Source: Vallitalea maricola (GTDB lineage: Bacteria; Bacillota; Clostridia; Lachnospirales; Vallitaleaceae). From it: a DNA stretch of 64,000 nucleotides. The position numbers and the translations under genes are program-made. The first letter of the stretch is position 1. Each line of letters starts with the position of its first letter. The notes beneath the pieces are model-generated. The model had not been told where the DNA came from and made no database searches. It saw nothing but the letters and a program-made list of their open reading frames with translations. The stretch lies in the NCBI RefSeq assembly GCF_036985595.1, contig NZ_BTPU01000050.1:1-64000 (forward strand), written 5' to 3'. This document shows, piece after piece, positions 45,593 through 56,003 of the stretch.

Positions 45593-45867
45593 AAAAGTAA
45601 GGTATTCGATGATCTAATCCAAATAACACTCCACCTTGTTACATCTTATGAATTTTGAAGTTATGGTGAGAGGTTGTTAGTAATCTCAATAACATTTTAT
45701 AATAGTATATGATATAAATTAGTTAAAATGTAAAATAATATCTCACATATAAAAATAATATTAAGATTATATTGTAATTTGTCTAAATATGTTATAAAAT
45801 TAACTATATGGAAATTTTTACAAACAACTTTCAATATTGATAAATATAGAGTGAGAGGTGAAAATGA

Positions 45868-47682
45868 GTGAAAGGAACAGTCGTATCAACATGGATAAAA
45901 ACGTGTAGAAAACAGTATTCAGAAAATATAATCAATGAAGCTTTAGAAAGTCTAGGATGGAAAGCTAATCAAACGTTTTCACCATTGGAGGATGTGGAAG
46001 ACACAAGGGTGTTTAAGCTTTTTTCTACTATAGCTTCAAAAGTCAATGTTAGTAAAGATAAGTTATGGAGAACAATAGGAAAGGACAACATTAAAACTTT
46101 CCAGCAAGATTATCCAGGATTTTTCCATCATGATAATCTATATCATTTTCTAAAATCTATGGATGATGTACATAGTGTTGTCATGAAAAGAATAAAAGGT
46201 GCAAAACCACCAAAATTGCAGTTCAAGGCAATATCCAGGAGAGAAGTTATTTTTACTTATAATTCTCATAGAGGTATGTTTGATTATTTTATGGGATTAA
46301 TTGAAGGTGCAGCAGAATACTTCAATGAACAAATAGAAATAGAACAGATTGAGAAGAACGAAAATCAACTAAAATTGAAATTGACTTTCCAAGAAGATAT
46401 GCAATACAGGAAATCATATATTTTAAATAAGATTTTATCATTAGGATTTATAAAAGATGTACATCTAAAAATATCTATATTAACTGCTATACTAAGTGGA
46501 TTATTTCTACAATTAGTGTTAATATTTTTTAATGTACGTGAATCACATGTTTTAACCACTGTCAGTATAATTGCAATCAGCCTTTTTTCGGTTTATTTAT
46601 CATCGAAAATGCTATATAGACCTTATAAAGAGATTATAAAAGAAGTTAAGAATTTCAGTAATAAAGATTATACTGTATTGACTAGAATAGAGACAAAAGA
46701 CCAATTCGAAGAAATATTCAATGAAATTAATACTTATAAAACTAATATAAGAAGAGACTTTGTTGGTTTTAAAGGATTAGTAGATGAAATGAACACATTC
46801 ACTAATAGTATTTCAAAATTTGCTGAAAAAATGGGAAATACTTCAGATGAAATATCAGATGTAGTTGAACAGTTAGCAACAGCGGCGGTAAGCCAAGCTG
46901 AAGAAACCGAACATTCTATATATACTTTGAATGATAATGTTGACCAAATCAATAATATCGCTGGTGAAGAACAGAATAATAAAAGTGAATTAGAAGGTTC
47001 TGTAGACCAAATAGACAACAGCTTCAAAGAGGTAGAATCGACAGCTACAGAGATTAATATGTTATTAGACCGTTTCAAACAAGTACAAGAGAATGGATTA
47101 AGGTTAAAAACCAAAGCTGAGCAGATTACAGAAATTGTTTCAATCGTATCAGCAATATCTGGTCAAACTAATCTTCTTGCACTTAATGCATCAATAGAAG
47201 CTGCTAGAGCTGGTGAAGCTGGTAAAGGTTTTGCAGTGGTAGCTGATGAAGTAAGAAATCTTTCAGAGGAGACTAATGATGCAGTTGAAAAGATAAAGAA
47301 TAACCTTAGTGAGTTTGTTAATGAAATAGAAATACTAGTAGAAGATGTGGCTTCACAGTATAATGTGTTGGTTAAAGAAAACTCCAGTCTAGGTCAAGCG
47401 GTTGAAGCTTCCAGTGTAGCTAATGTCAATATCAATACGGTTGCAGAAAAAATGATAGATACATCAAAAAGACTAGAAAATGAAGCTAACTCAATGTCAA
47501 AAGTGTTCCAAAACATAGAATCATTAGCAGCTATTGCAGAAGAAAACTCAGCTTCAGCAGAAGAAGTTAGTGCTAATGTAACAGATTATACTGTACATAT
47601 AAAAGGTATAACAGATAGTATAAGCACTTTCAAGGAAATGACATTAGACTTTAAGGATGAGATATCACAGTATAGAATATAA
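45868..47682 (+). CDS. Methyl-accepting chemotaxis protein with N-terminal H-NOX domain
   Basis: Residues 1-180 form an H-NOX heme domain. The start MKGTVV, proximal histidine at residue 102 (MDDVHSVV) and the Y131-x-S133-x-R135 motif (YNSHR) are all at canonical places. Two membrane segments (about 205-245) separate it from a HAMP-like linker and the receptor signalling helix (about 330-600), which has the hairpin tip GQTNLLALNASIEAARAGEAGKGFAVVADEVR. The GTG start at 45868 is supported by GAGGTG. H-NOX domains in anaerobes sense nitric oxide or oxygen. Fused to a chemotaxis receptor, it should steer movement away from or towards such gases. Confidence 0.93.
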   Translation: MKGTVVSTWIKTCRKQYSENIINEALESLGWKANQTFSPLEDVEDTRVFKLFSTIASKVNVSKDKLWRTIGKDNIKTFQQDYPGFFHHDNLYHFLKSMDDVHSVVMKRIKGAKPPKLQFKAISRREVIFTYNSHRGMFDYFMGLIEGAAEYFNEQIEIEQIEKNENQLKLKLTFQEDMQYRKSYILNKILSLGFIKDVHLKISILTAILSGLFLQLVLIFFNVRESHVLTTVSIIAISLFSVYLSSKMLYRPYKEIIKEVKNFSNKDYTVLTRIETKDQFEEIFNEINTYKTNIRRDFVGFKGLVDEMNTFTNSISKFAEKMGNTSDEISDVVEQLATAAVSQAEETEHSIYTLNDNVDQINNIAGEEQNNKSELEGSVDQIDNSFKEVESTATEINMLLDRFKQVQENGLRLKTKAEQITEIVSIVSAISGQTNLLALNASIEAARAGEAGKGFAVVADEVRNLSEETNDAVEKIKNNLSEFVNEIEILVEDVASQYNVLVKENSSLGQAVEASSVANVNINTVAEKMIDTSKRLENEANSMSKVFQNIESLAAIAEENSASAEEVSANVTDYTVHIKGITDSISTFKEMTLDFKDEISQYRI

Positions 47683-47704
47683 AATTAATATAAGTTATAT
47701 GATA

Positions 47705-47748
47705 AAATCCCACTGGTAATAGGCATAAAAAATCCAGTGGGATTTATT
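47705..47748 (+). terminator. Terminator of the H-NOX receptor gene
   Basis: AAATCCCACTGG (47705-47716) pairs perfectly with CCAGTGGGATTT (47734-47745), followed by a T/A run. Confidence 0.85.
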
Positions 47749-47877
47749 TATTAATAATTATTTAAAAAAATATACAACATAATTTTAATAACTTACTGTT
47801 ATTATATATTTTGACAAAATGATTTTAAGCTAATACATAATATAATTTAAGTAAGGCGAAAGGAATGTACTAAAAGA

Positions 47878-50673
47878 ATGAAAAAATTAAATGCAACTAT
47901 AATGATAATTACTGTTCTAGCTATATTTATTACAGGTTGTTCCACTAAGGATAAACCAACCTCTACTACAGAAGAATCTGGAACAATGGATTCAGGTAAG
48001 CAAGATGAAGAAGATATTAATGATGCAGATTCAAAAGAACAGCCTGAGCACATAATAAGAATAAGCGACCAAGAATTAAGCATTGATGCTAAAAACTTTG
48101 CTGAGGATGATTTTAGTATCACTAATGAATTATACGAACAAATGATTTTTCCTAATGTAACTCTACCTGATGATTTCACAATAGAAGATGTTGTCATTAA
48201 GAAACATGGTGGTATTGATTGGAATTATTCTAGTTATGTTTGTTCTTTTCAATTATTAATAGGGGATAAAAAACAGGCTATATTTTCATTCGGTAATGAT
48301 TTTGATGGTGCAGAAGATGATGAGAGCATTTTAATCAATAGTAAATACAGTTTACAGTCAGGTTATCTAGGATGGGATGAACATATCGTATTATTATCCT
48401 ATGATAAAAAGCTAGGGGAAATATGTTTTGATTGTACTGATTATTTTAATAAATCAATGATTGACTATAAATTCAAAAATTATAGTGATGCAAGTAATTT
48501 TAAGGTGATATCGGCAGGTATAACAACATTCTATTTAATCTATGATAAAGAAGATAAGAAATTCATTGATACATATTCTTATGGTAAAGATGGAATAACT
48601 TTTGTTAAAAGACAACGATTCAAAGATGATGTAGTTAACATCTATGAAAGTACAAACACAATATTCCTTGAGTATAAAAATGAGGATAACCGTTATGTAG
48701 CTATATGTAATAAATCTTTTGCTGTATTAGATGTGATTCAATTGGACAGGAAGATAGAGATTGATTCATTTAAATATAATCTTGAAAGAGATGAAAAATG
48801 CCAATTGAAATTTTATGCTAAAAAAGATGATAAATTATACGAGGCGGATATACCTATAAATAATAATTACTCTCAATTATATTCGTATACAGTACTAATA
48901 GACCAAGACACTAGTTATAACAAAATGTATGAACACCATTATATTATCAATGAAGGATATTGGATCTTTGATAACAGTAATAATATTAAAATATATAGAT
49001 TGTTAGATGGCAACTATAATGGAGTCAATTATTTTTTATTAGATAAAGGAGATATAGTCAAAAGTAATTCTGAATATGATGTGTGTTACATGCTAAAAAA
49101 ACCATATAATAGCGTTACTAGATTTATGAATATTGATGATTACTATGTTGGATTAGATGGAAATGATGAGATTTGTTATATTGATGAAGAATATAAGAAT
49201 AGAGTTGTTAATAGTGATTTCCTAGGTGAGAAAATGTCCTTCAACAATATAATATTTGATTCAGTTAATAAAACTATAACTTACATTAATAAAGAAGAAA
49301 AAGCTATATATACAATAAATAAAGATGGTAAAAGAAAACTTGATACAATCATTCCAGATGAGATTTGGGAAGATGCTTATGAAGAACAGTATAATAACCA
49401 TTTAAAAATGGGGTATGATGAAAAAGGAATAGGTATAATCGGATACCAGATCTTATATTATTATGATCGTACTGATAAAGAGTGGAATACTGTAAAAACA
49501 GAACAAGAGATTAGATACAACCCTGATTATGGATATACATATACTGATATGGATAGTTCCTACATATTTGACACAGATAAACATATTTTTAAGCCTTATT
49601 ATATAAATAAATCAGAAATATATAACGACATGATTGTTGACGATATGTTATATGTTAATATATATTCTGAATATGAATGTGAAGATGTTATGGAAGATAC
49701 TAACCACAAAGTCTTAGAATCAGAATATGTACCACTAGAGACTACTAATGGAAATTATCGGTTAAGTGATTATAAGATGTCAGATAACCATAAAGTTTTT
49801 AAAGAATATGAAACCAACTCCCTATATAGCCTTGGTAAGGATAAATGGAATGAAATTATCTCTGACCCAGTAAGATTGTATAGTATTTCAGATAAAGGTG
49901 TTTTATATACAGGTTTTGAAGAGAGATCATATTTATATTATTATAATTTCAATAGTGGGTCGACCATAACACTATACGATGATTCTTATGTAAGTGACTT
50001 GGAATTAATAGGCGATTATGCGTATTTTAGACCAGTTGATGATTATGTATTAAATAGGATTAATCTTGAAAATAAAATGACTGAATCTTTAAAAGTTGAG
50101 AATTCAAGATTGCAGTTCGAAGCTTCAAATAACTATATAGCTATTGATTCAAAAGGAAATAATAATATAAATATTATTGATTTGATCAAATTTGAGATAA
50201 TTGATACTATTGAAGGTTCAGACTTTAAATGGGATGATGACTATTTATTTTATGATTGTAGTGGATACTTAGTTAAATACGATTCTTCAAGAAAAGAAAG
50301 CATAATAATGGCCAATATTACTTATCCATCTATTCAAGCAATACATAAAGATAATATTTACTTCTTAATCTGTTATGATGGACCAGCACCATTAGAAATA
50401 ATGTCTGTAGATAAAGTTTATGAGTTTGATGAAAGTAATACAAAAGCAGACTATTATTTATTATACAATGGAACTGATTATGGTGCTCATCTATTAATAT
50501 ATGATAATAACAAGAAGAGATTAAAACCTTTAGAGGATGCAGAGAAGATTACTTATGAAGTAAATGGAAATGTTATAAGATTTAAAGGGGATTCTTATGA
50601 AACTAAGGGCAAATGGCAAGAAATAATTGTGGAAGAGGGAGCAAATGTAAAAGTTATAGTTCCTGAGTATTAA
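47878..50673 (+). CDS. Large lipoprotein, paralogue in layout of the 13.9-kb gene
   Basis: The 931-residue product begins with a lipoprotein signal (lipobox FITGC) and a short acidic linker (STKDKPTSTTEESG). A globular region follows at about residues 60-210. The rest has strand-turn repeats that look like a beta-propeller (AIYTINKDGKRKLD, YLYYYNFNSGSTITLYD, YLVKYDSSRKESII). The organisation, composition and repeat style match the 13.9-kb lipoprotein, although direct similarity is weak by eye. It is anchored on the outer membrane face. It precedes the A2M-like gene after a hairpin but probably has its own promoter. The AAAGGA site lies about 14 bases from ATG 47878. Confidence 0.7.
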   Translation: MKKLNATIMIITVLAIFITGCSTKDKPTSTTEESGTMDSGKQDEEDINDADSKEQPEHIIRISDQELSIDAKNFAEDDFSITNELYEQMIFPNVTLPDDFTIEDVVIKKHGGIDWNYSSYVCSFQLLIGDKKQAIFSFGNDFDGAEDDESILINSKYSLQSGYLGWDEHIVLLSYDKKLGEICFDCTDYFNKSMIDYKFKNYSDASNFKVISAGITTFYLIYDKEDKKFIDTYSYGKDGITFVKRQRFKDDVVNIYESTNTIFLEYKNEDNRYVAICNKSFAVLDVIQLDRKIEIDSFKYNLERDEKCQLKFYAKKDDKLYEADIPINNNYSQLYSYTVLIDQDTSYNKMYEHHYIINEGYWIFDNSNNIKIYRLLDGNYNGVNYFLLDKGDIVKSNSEYDVCYMLKKPYNSVTRFMNIDDYYVGLDGNDEICYIDEEYKNRVVNSDFLGEKMSFNNIIFDSVNKTITYINKEEKAIYTINKDGKRKLDTIIPDEIWEDAYEEQYNNHLKMGYDEKGIGIIGYQILYYYDRTDKEWNTVKTEQEIRYNPDYGYTYTDMDSSYIFDTDKHIFKPYYINKSEIYNDMIVDDMLYVNIYSEYECEDVMEDTNHKVLESEYVPLETTNGNYRLSDYKMSDNHKVFKEYETNSLYSLGKDKWNEIISDPVRLYSISDKGVLYTGFEERSYLYYYNFNSGSTITLYDDSYVSDLELIGDYAYFRPVDDYVLNRINLENKMTESLKVENSRLQFEASNNYIAIDSKGNNNINIIDLIKFEIIDTIEGSDFKWDDDYLFYDCSGYLVKYDSSRKESIIMANITYPSIQAIHKDNIYFLICYDGPAPLEIMSVDKVYEFDESNTKADYYLLYNGTDYGAHLLIYDNNKKRLKPLEDAEKITYEVNGNVIRFKGDSYETKGKWQEIIVEEGANVKVIVPEY

Positions 50674-50701
50674 TCAAAATTAAAGAAAGTATTATAAATT
50701 A

Positions 50702-50740
50702 TTAGCTTTTACTTAACAATTTGTGATAAGTAAAAGCTAA
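50702..50740 (+). terminator. Hairpin after the lipoprotein gene
   Basis: TTAGCTTTTACTTA (50702-50715) pairs perfectly with TAAGTAAAAGCTAA (50727-50740). There is no T run, so it may not be an efficient terminator. The gap 50674-50995 has no gene. Confidence 0.55.
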
Positions 50741-50995
50741 TTGTTAATATTTAGTAATAGTAATGTAAAATAATTAATAACATATTTTTAATAAATTATT
50801 GCTATTATATACTATATGAGTTGAATTAAATAATTACTATAAACCCAGAATTATTTAGTTCTATTGAACTTATAAAATCAAGGAAAATATATTGAATTTA
50901 TTAGAATAGCGTATAGATGTTTAAGTTCAATATATATTGATATGTTTTTATGTATTAAATAGTATAACTTAAATAGTTATAGTAAGGAGTTTATT

Positions 50996-53900
50996 ATGAA
51001 AAAAATTAATTTTGTAGGTAAACTGAAAAATATGCCCAAAAAGCAAAAAATGATAGCTGTCATAATGTCTGTGGTTATTCTTGCTGGTATTACAACAAGT
51101 GCAGTTTTGTTGTCTGCTAATAGTAACGAGAAAAGTAAAGACTTAGCAGATGATAAAGTAGAAGAAGTGGTTGATATGGGGAAAGATAATACCCAAGACA
51201 TAACAGAAAATACTGATATTCTTGTTGAGTCAATATCCAATACATCATATGGAATTAATACAAAACCAAAATTAAAAATAACTTCCAAAACTCCTATGAG
51301 AGAAGACTCCATAAAGAAAAATTTGAGCTTCAGTCCTCATAGAAGTTACCATATTGATAAGGTAAATGATAAGGAATATATTCTATCAGTCAATTCTCCT
51401 TTTAAAAACAATGAGATTGTAAAAGTAACCTATAATACCAAGGAAGAAAAATTAGGCTGGGCTTTCCAAACAGTGAAAAAATTTGGTATATTTACAACTC
51501 ATCCAGCTAATGAAGGTTATAATGTTCCAACAAATACAGGTATAGAAATACAATTTACCAAAGATATAGGCGAACACAACTTCGACCAATATTTTAATAT
51601 TAAGCCATCGGTTGAAGGTGAATTCAAATATGAAAAAGATAAAATCATATTCGTTCCAGAGAAAAAATTAAAAGAAAGAAAAGAATATGAAGTAACCATT
51701 AAAAAAGGATATAGTGATGGTACAGAGACTATAAACGAAGATTATACGTTCACGTTCAAGACAGATGGACATAATTTTAATGATAAGTATCTTAACTTAT
51801 ATGGTACTACTGAATCTATTACATATATGAAACCAAATGAATCCCAAATGCTTACATGTTATGCTAATGGAAATGATTTTAAAAAAAAGATAAATCTTAG
51901 TATATATAAATATAAGGACAAAGAGGATTTTGTAAAAGGTTATTATGATAGAAATGATTTTGATATAGATAAATATGCTTCCAGTCTGACTGCAACTGAG
52001 AATTATACATATGAGGTAACTGCTAAGGACTTTGGATATGAGGATGTTATTGAACTACAACATTTAGATGGAGGTTATTATTTCTTAAAAGCCAAGTATT
52101 ATGATTCAGTAGATTATATGTTCATTCAAGTATCTCCATACAATGCTTATACAGCAGTTGATAATGATAAAGTAATGGTATGGATGGTGAATGGATCAAA
52201 TAGCGAGTTAGTGAAAAATGCTAATATAGTAATTGATGATAAGAGTATAGGTAAAACAGATGAGAATGGTTTTGCATTTATGGATAAAAAACAAGAGTAC
52301 AGTGGAGATGTACTTATGGAATTACAGGCAGGTAATGATAATCCATTGATGATTCCATTGGTAATTAGTGATTATTCCAAGAATCCTAACTGCGTTTATT
52401 GGTCTTACATATATTTTGATAGAGGGATATATCTACCTACTGATGAGATAAATGTATTTGGTTTTGTACAAAACAGAGAAGGTAAGAGTGTAAAAGATGT
52501 TAGGATAGAATTGTTAAACGATAATAATACCCTTATGGAAGCAAAAGAAGTTAAATTAAGCAACATAGGTACTTATCAAACAAAATTCAATATAGATAAT
52601 TATCTTGATAGTTATCTAAAAGTAAGGGTAATAGTAGATGGTGACTATGAGATTGAAAATGAGTATATAGATATTGCTAGATTCGAGAAACCTACTTATA
52701 AACTAGATACTTCCCTTGATAAAGAATTCATAATGATGGATGATACAGTAAACTACTCTGCTGATGTTACATTCTATGAAGGAACGCCAGCTGCTGATTC
52801 ACATATCTCTATAGAATCAAATGGATTCAGTTTGTTTGGTAAAGAAACAAGTTGTAGTAAAGAATATATTTGTAATGATAAGGGACACAAAGAAGTGGAG
52901 TTAACACCTCATTTTGATACAACAAAATGGAAACCTGCATTTGTTAACATACAAACTAGGTTTGATGACCTAGATAAGAATTATATAAGAGATGTGTCTA
53001 GTGTTATTCTCTTTCCAAGAGATATAATGATAGAGACAGAGGATAAAAAAATGTCTGATGAAGAAGTAGAAATATCAGTTAACATAAATAATATTGATAT
53101 AAGTAATTTTAATGGACAATTATATGATTATGATTCATATAGGGGAGAGGGTATTGCCTCTAAGGATGTTGAAATAGAAATAGAGGAAACCTATTATGAA
53201 AGGATTTATCAAGGTAAAGAATACGACTATATCAATAAAAGAAGCTATGACTGTTATACATATGAAAGACATGATAACAATTTAGGTACTATAGAGGGAG
53301 TAACAGACGAGAATGGTATATTAACATTCAACTTTGATGAGATAAAGGAAAATAGAGGATATAGATTCTATATTAGAACTAAAGACAGCAAGGATAGGTT
53401 GGTTGAACAGATTCACTATTATTCAGAAGCCTATTATGTTAATGATAACCAAAACTATTTGCAAAGATATTCACTACATATGAATGAAGGTTTATTCAAG
53501 AAGAATGACAATATGGAATTAGCTATTAAACAAGGAAATGAATATATATCAGAAAGAGAGAATGACAAATCTTTATTCTTTGTATGTAAAGAAGGAATAA
53601 TTGATTATATAATCAGTGATGATACAAAAGTTGACATAAAATACTTACAAAAATATATTCCAAATGCGACCATATATGCTGTATATTTTGATGGTAAATC
53701 ATTACATAATGATTATAGTATGGAAAGATGGTTCGGCTATGATTATGAAGACGAAGAGCTTAATGTGAACATTGAGACAGATAAAAAAGACTATAAACCA
53801 GGAGACAAGGTGCAAGTAACAGTCAAGGTAACAGATAAGGATGATAAACCAGTTTCTGCTGATGTAAATATAAGTGTAGTTGATGAAGCATTCTTTGCAA

Positions 53901-55897
53901 TATGTGAAGATTCTACATGGGTGTTATCTGATCTCTATAGAAGTGTATTTTCACCAGGATTAACAAGTCAATTCCTGGCAGCTTACAATATATATAATAA
54001 TTTTGGTGGAGCTGAATGCGGCGGTGAAGGTGATTCGGAAATAATAAGAAGCAAATTCAAGAATACAGCAGATTTCGGTATCATCAAAACAGATGAAAAC
54101 GGGATATGTACCAAGGAATTTGAATTACCAGATAACTTGACTAGCTGGAGAATTACATGTACAGCCATAAATGACAAATTAAAGGCAGGAAAAGAAAAAT
54201 ATAATATAAATGCAAAATTGCCATTTTTCATATCATCACTGGTATATGATAGTTATATGAAAGGTGATTATATCAACGCTACCATAAAAACAGGGGGAGC
54301 AAAGCTTAAGAAAGAAGATTCAGTAGAATTTACTGCCAAGATAGAACAAGAAGATGGTAAAGTAGTAGAGGTGACCGAAACAGGAAAAGGTCATGAGTAT
54401 GTTAATATTCCTATTGGTAAACTTCCAGAAGGTAAGCATAAGATAACTATTATAGCTAAAACTGGTAATTATAAAGATGGTGAACAATATGATACCCAAA
54501 TAAAAGATTCTCTTCATTATTTTGATGTTATAAAACAAGAAGACCTAAAAGAAGATATGGAAATAATAAGTAATGACCAATATGTCAATCTTATATTCCT
54601 TAACAAAGATTTATGCGAATATTACTTTGGTTTACTGGATATATACTATTCAAGCTATAACGATAGAAGTGAATATATAATATCATCTAATATTGCAGGA
54701 AAAGAACTTAATAAAAAATTTGAGGGCAATTTCAAATTAGATGAACCAAGATGTGAAGAATTCGTATCTTATAATGGATTATATAGAGATTTTTCATATG
54801 GAAACAATAGTGCAGAGATAACAGCCGATCTAATATCAGTAGGCTTTGTAGAAGATAGAGAGCAACAGATAAACGGACTACTACAAGCAGCTAGAGATAA
54901 AGATAAGACTTTAAAAGAAAACATAGCGGCTCTATGGGGATTATCCTTGTTGGATGAACCAGTGTTATTGGAGACAAATGCAATATATACTAAAATAAAT
55001 GGCACAAGTGAAACATTGAGTTTTGAAAAGATGTATATGATGTTGACTTTTATTGAAAATGGAGAGTTACAAAAAGCAAAAGAAATATATAATGATATCA
55101 AGGTTAATCATATTAAACAAAAACATGAGATGCTATATATAGATGATGCTGATACAGGCAATAAATTTACAGCTATGATGATGGTGGCAGCTCTTAAATT
55201 AAACAACTTGGAAGATGCAAAAGGTATGTATGCTTACCTACAACATACAGGCGAAAACAAATATCCTACAATAACAGAAAGACTATATTATCTACAAAAC
55301 ATGAAACCAAAAGAGGATAAAGCATCTTTTAAATATGAACTAGATGGTAAAGAAGAGACTGTATCATTAGGAACCCATAGATATCATTCATTGGATTTAA
55401 CACCAGAACAAGCAGAGAATATCAAATTTTCAGAGATTAATGGCAATGTGAGGGTTATAAAAGATTTTATAGGGACAGTAAAAGATATTGAAAAGACCCA
55501 CAAATACAATATAGAAAGATGGTATTCTTCAGATGGTTCAGGAGAAGATATAAAACAAGGAGAGATTGTAACAGTTCATATAAAAGTAAATGTTCTTGAT
55601 AGCCGTTTATCAGCATTTGTATTAGAAGATATTTTACCTACTGGACTAACTTTCATAGGTGAAGAGAAGACGAATTCCGATAAACTAGGTGTATGGGCAG
55701 ATAATGAAGCAAGAAGAACTAAATTACATGTATATGTTGGTTGGAATTATAGGATGTCTGATGAATACAGCTTCGAGATTACCTACAAAACAAAAGCAGT
55801 TCTAGCAGGTGAATATATTGCAGAACCAATCATAATCAGAGATTATATGAATGATGAAATAACTTGCAGTAAAGAAAACGTTGTGAAAATAAAATAG
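50996..55897 (+). CDS. Membrane-anchored alpha-2-macroglobulin-like protein without a thioester motif
   Basis: The 1633-residue protein has one membrane anchor (about residues 21-42), then a Big_5-type Ig domain (about 155-260; EGYNVPTNTGIEIQFTKDI). MG-like beta domains follow, with YFDRGIYLPTDEINVFGFVQ near residue 485 and DKKDYKPGDKVQVTVKVTDKDDKP near 930. The A2M domain (about 1020-1090) has FGIIKTDENGICTKEFELPDNLTSWRITCTAI in parts. The helical complement-like domain follows, but the CxEQ thioester is absent: the corresponding area has PRCEEFVSYNG. It ends in a DUF11/receptor-binding-type domain. It probably lies outside the cell membrane. Typical bacterial A2M proteins trap proteases; without a thioester the mechanism must differ. 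Confidence 0.85.
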   Translation: MKKINFVGKLKNMPKKQKMIAVIMSVVILAGITTSAVLLSANSNEKSKDLADDKVEEVVDMGKDNTQDITENTDILVESISNTSYGINTKPKLKITSKTPMREDSIKKNLSFSPHRSYHIDKVNDKEYILSVNSPFKNNEIVKVTYNTKEEKLGWAFQTVKKFGIFTTHPANEGYNVPTNTGIEIQFTKDIGEHNFDQYFNIKPSVEGEFKYEKDKIIFVPEKKLKERKEYEVTIKKGYSDGTETINEDYTFTFKTDGHNFNDKYLNLYGTTESITYMKPNESQMLTCYANGNDFKKKINLSIYKYKDKEDFVKGYYDRNDFDIDKYASSLTATENYTYEVTAKDFGYEDVIELQHLDGGYYFLKAKYYDSVDYMFIQVSPYNAYTAVDNDKVMVWMVNGSNSELVKNANIVIDDKSIGKTDENGFAFMDKKQEYSGDVLMELQAGNDNPLMIPLVISDYSKNPNCVYWSYIYFDRGIYLPTDEINVFGFVQNREGKSVKDVRIELLNDNNTLMEAKEVKLSNIGTYQTKFNIDNYLDSYLKVRVIVDGDYEIENEYIDIARFEKPTYKLDTSLDKEFIMMDDTVNYSADVTFYEGTPAADSHISIESNGFSLFGKETSCSKEYICNDKGHKEVELTPHFDTTKWKPAFVNIQTRFDDLDKNYIRDVSSVILFPRDIMIETEDKKMSDEEVEISVNINNIDISNFNGQLYDYDSYRGEGIASKDVEIEIEETYYERIYQGKEYDYINKRSYDCYTYERHDNNLGTIEGVTDENGILTFNFDEIKENRGYRFYIRTKDSKDRLVEQIHYYSEAYYVNDNQNYLQRYSLHMNEGLFKKNDNMELAIKQGNEYISERENDKSLFFVCKEGIIDYIISDDTKVDIKYLQKYIPNATIYAVYFDGKSLHNDYSMERWFGYDYEDEELNVNIETDKKDYKPGDKVQVTVKVTDKDDKPVSADVNISVVDEAFFAICEDSTWVLSDLYRSVFSPGLTSQFLAAYNIYNNFGGAECGGEGDSEIIRSKFKNTADFGIIKTDENGICTKEFELPDNLTSWRITCTAINDKLKAGKEKYNINAKLPFFISSLVYDSYMKGDYINATIKTGGAKLKKEDSVEFTAKIEQEDGKVVEVTETGKGHEYVNIPIGKLPEGKHKITIIAKTGNYKDGEQYDTQIKDSLHYFDVIKQEDLKEDMEIISNDQYVNLIFLNKDLCEYYFGLLDIYYSSYNDRSEYIISSNIAGKELNKKFEGNFKLDEPRCEEFVSYNGLYRDFSYGNNSAEITADLISVGFVEDREQQINGLLQAARDKDKTLKENIAALWGLSLLDEPVLLETNAIYTKINGTSETLSFEKMYMMLTFIENGELQKAKEIYNDIKVNHIKQKHEMLYIDDADTGNKFTAMMMVAALKLNNLEDAKGMYAYLQHTGENKYPTITERLYYLQNMKPKEDKASFKYELDGKEETVSLGTHRYHSLDLTPEQAENIKFSEINGNVRVIKDFIGTVKDIEKTHKYNIERWYSSDGSGEDIKQGEIVTVHIKVNVLDSRLSAFVLEDILPTGLTFIGEEKTNSDKLGVWADNEARRTKLHVYVGWNYRMSDEYSFEITYKTKAVLAGEYIAEPIIIRDYMNDEITCSKENVVKIK

Positions 55898-55902
55898 CAA
55901 AA

Positions 55903-55978
55903 GAAGATAGACTAGGTTTAGCTAAAACTAGTCTATCTTCCTTGATATTAATGTTAAAAATATATTATCTGGTAGCCC
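55903..55978. repeat. Hairpin repeat, copy B (core-less relative of copy A)
   Basis: GAAGATAGACTAG (55903-55915) pairs perfectly with CTAGTCTATCTTC (55928-55940) across a 12-base loop. The stem plus about 38 bases downstream match the reverse complement of the left half of copy A (34.8 kb), for example CTTGATATT-A-GTTAAAAAT. The core carrying CATGGACG and CAGGACG is missing, so this is either a deletion derivative or an empty site. Confidence 0.75.
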
Positions 55979-56003
55979 CATAGTTAAGATAAGGAATGAG
56001 ATA

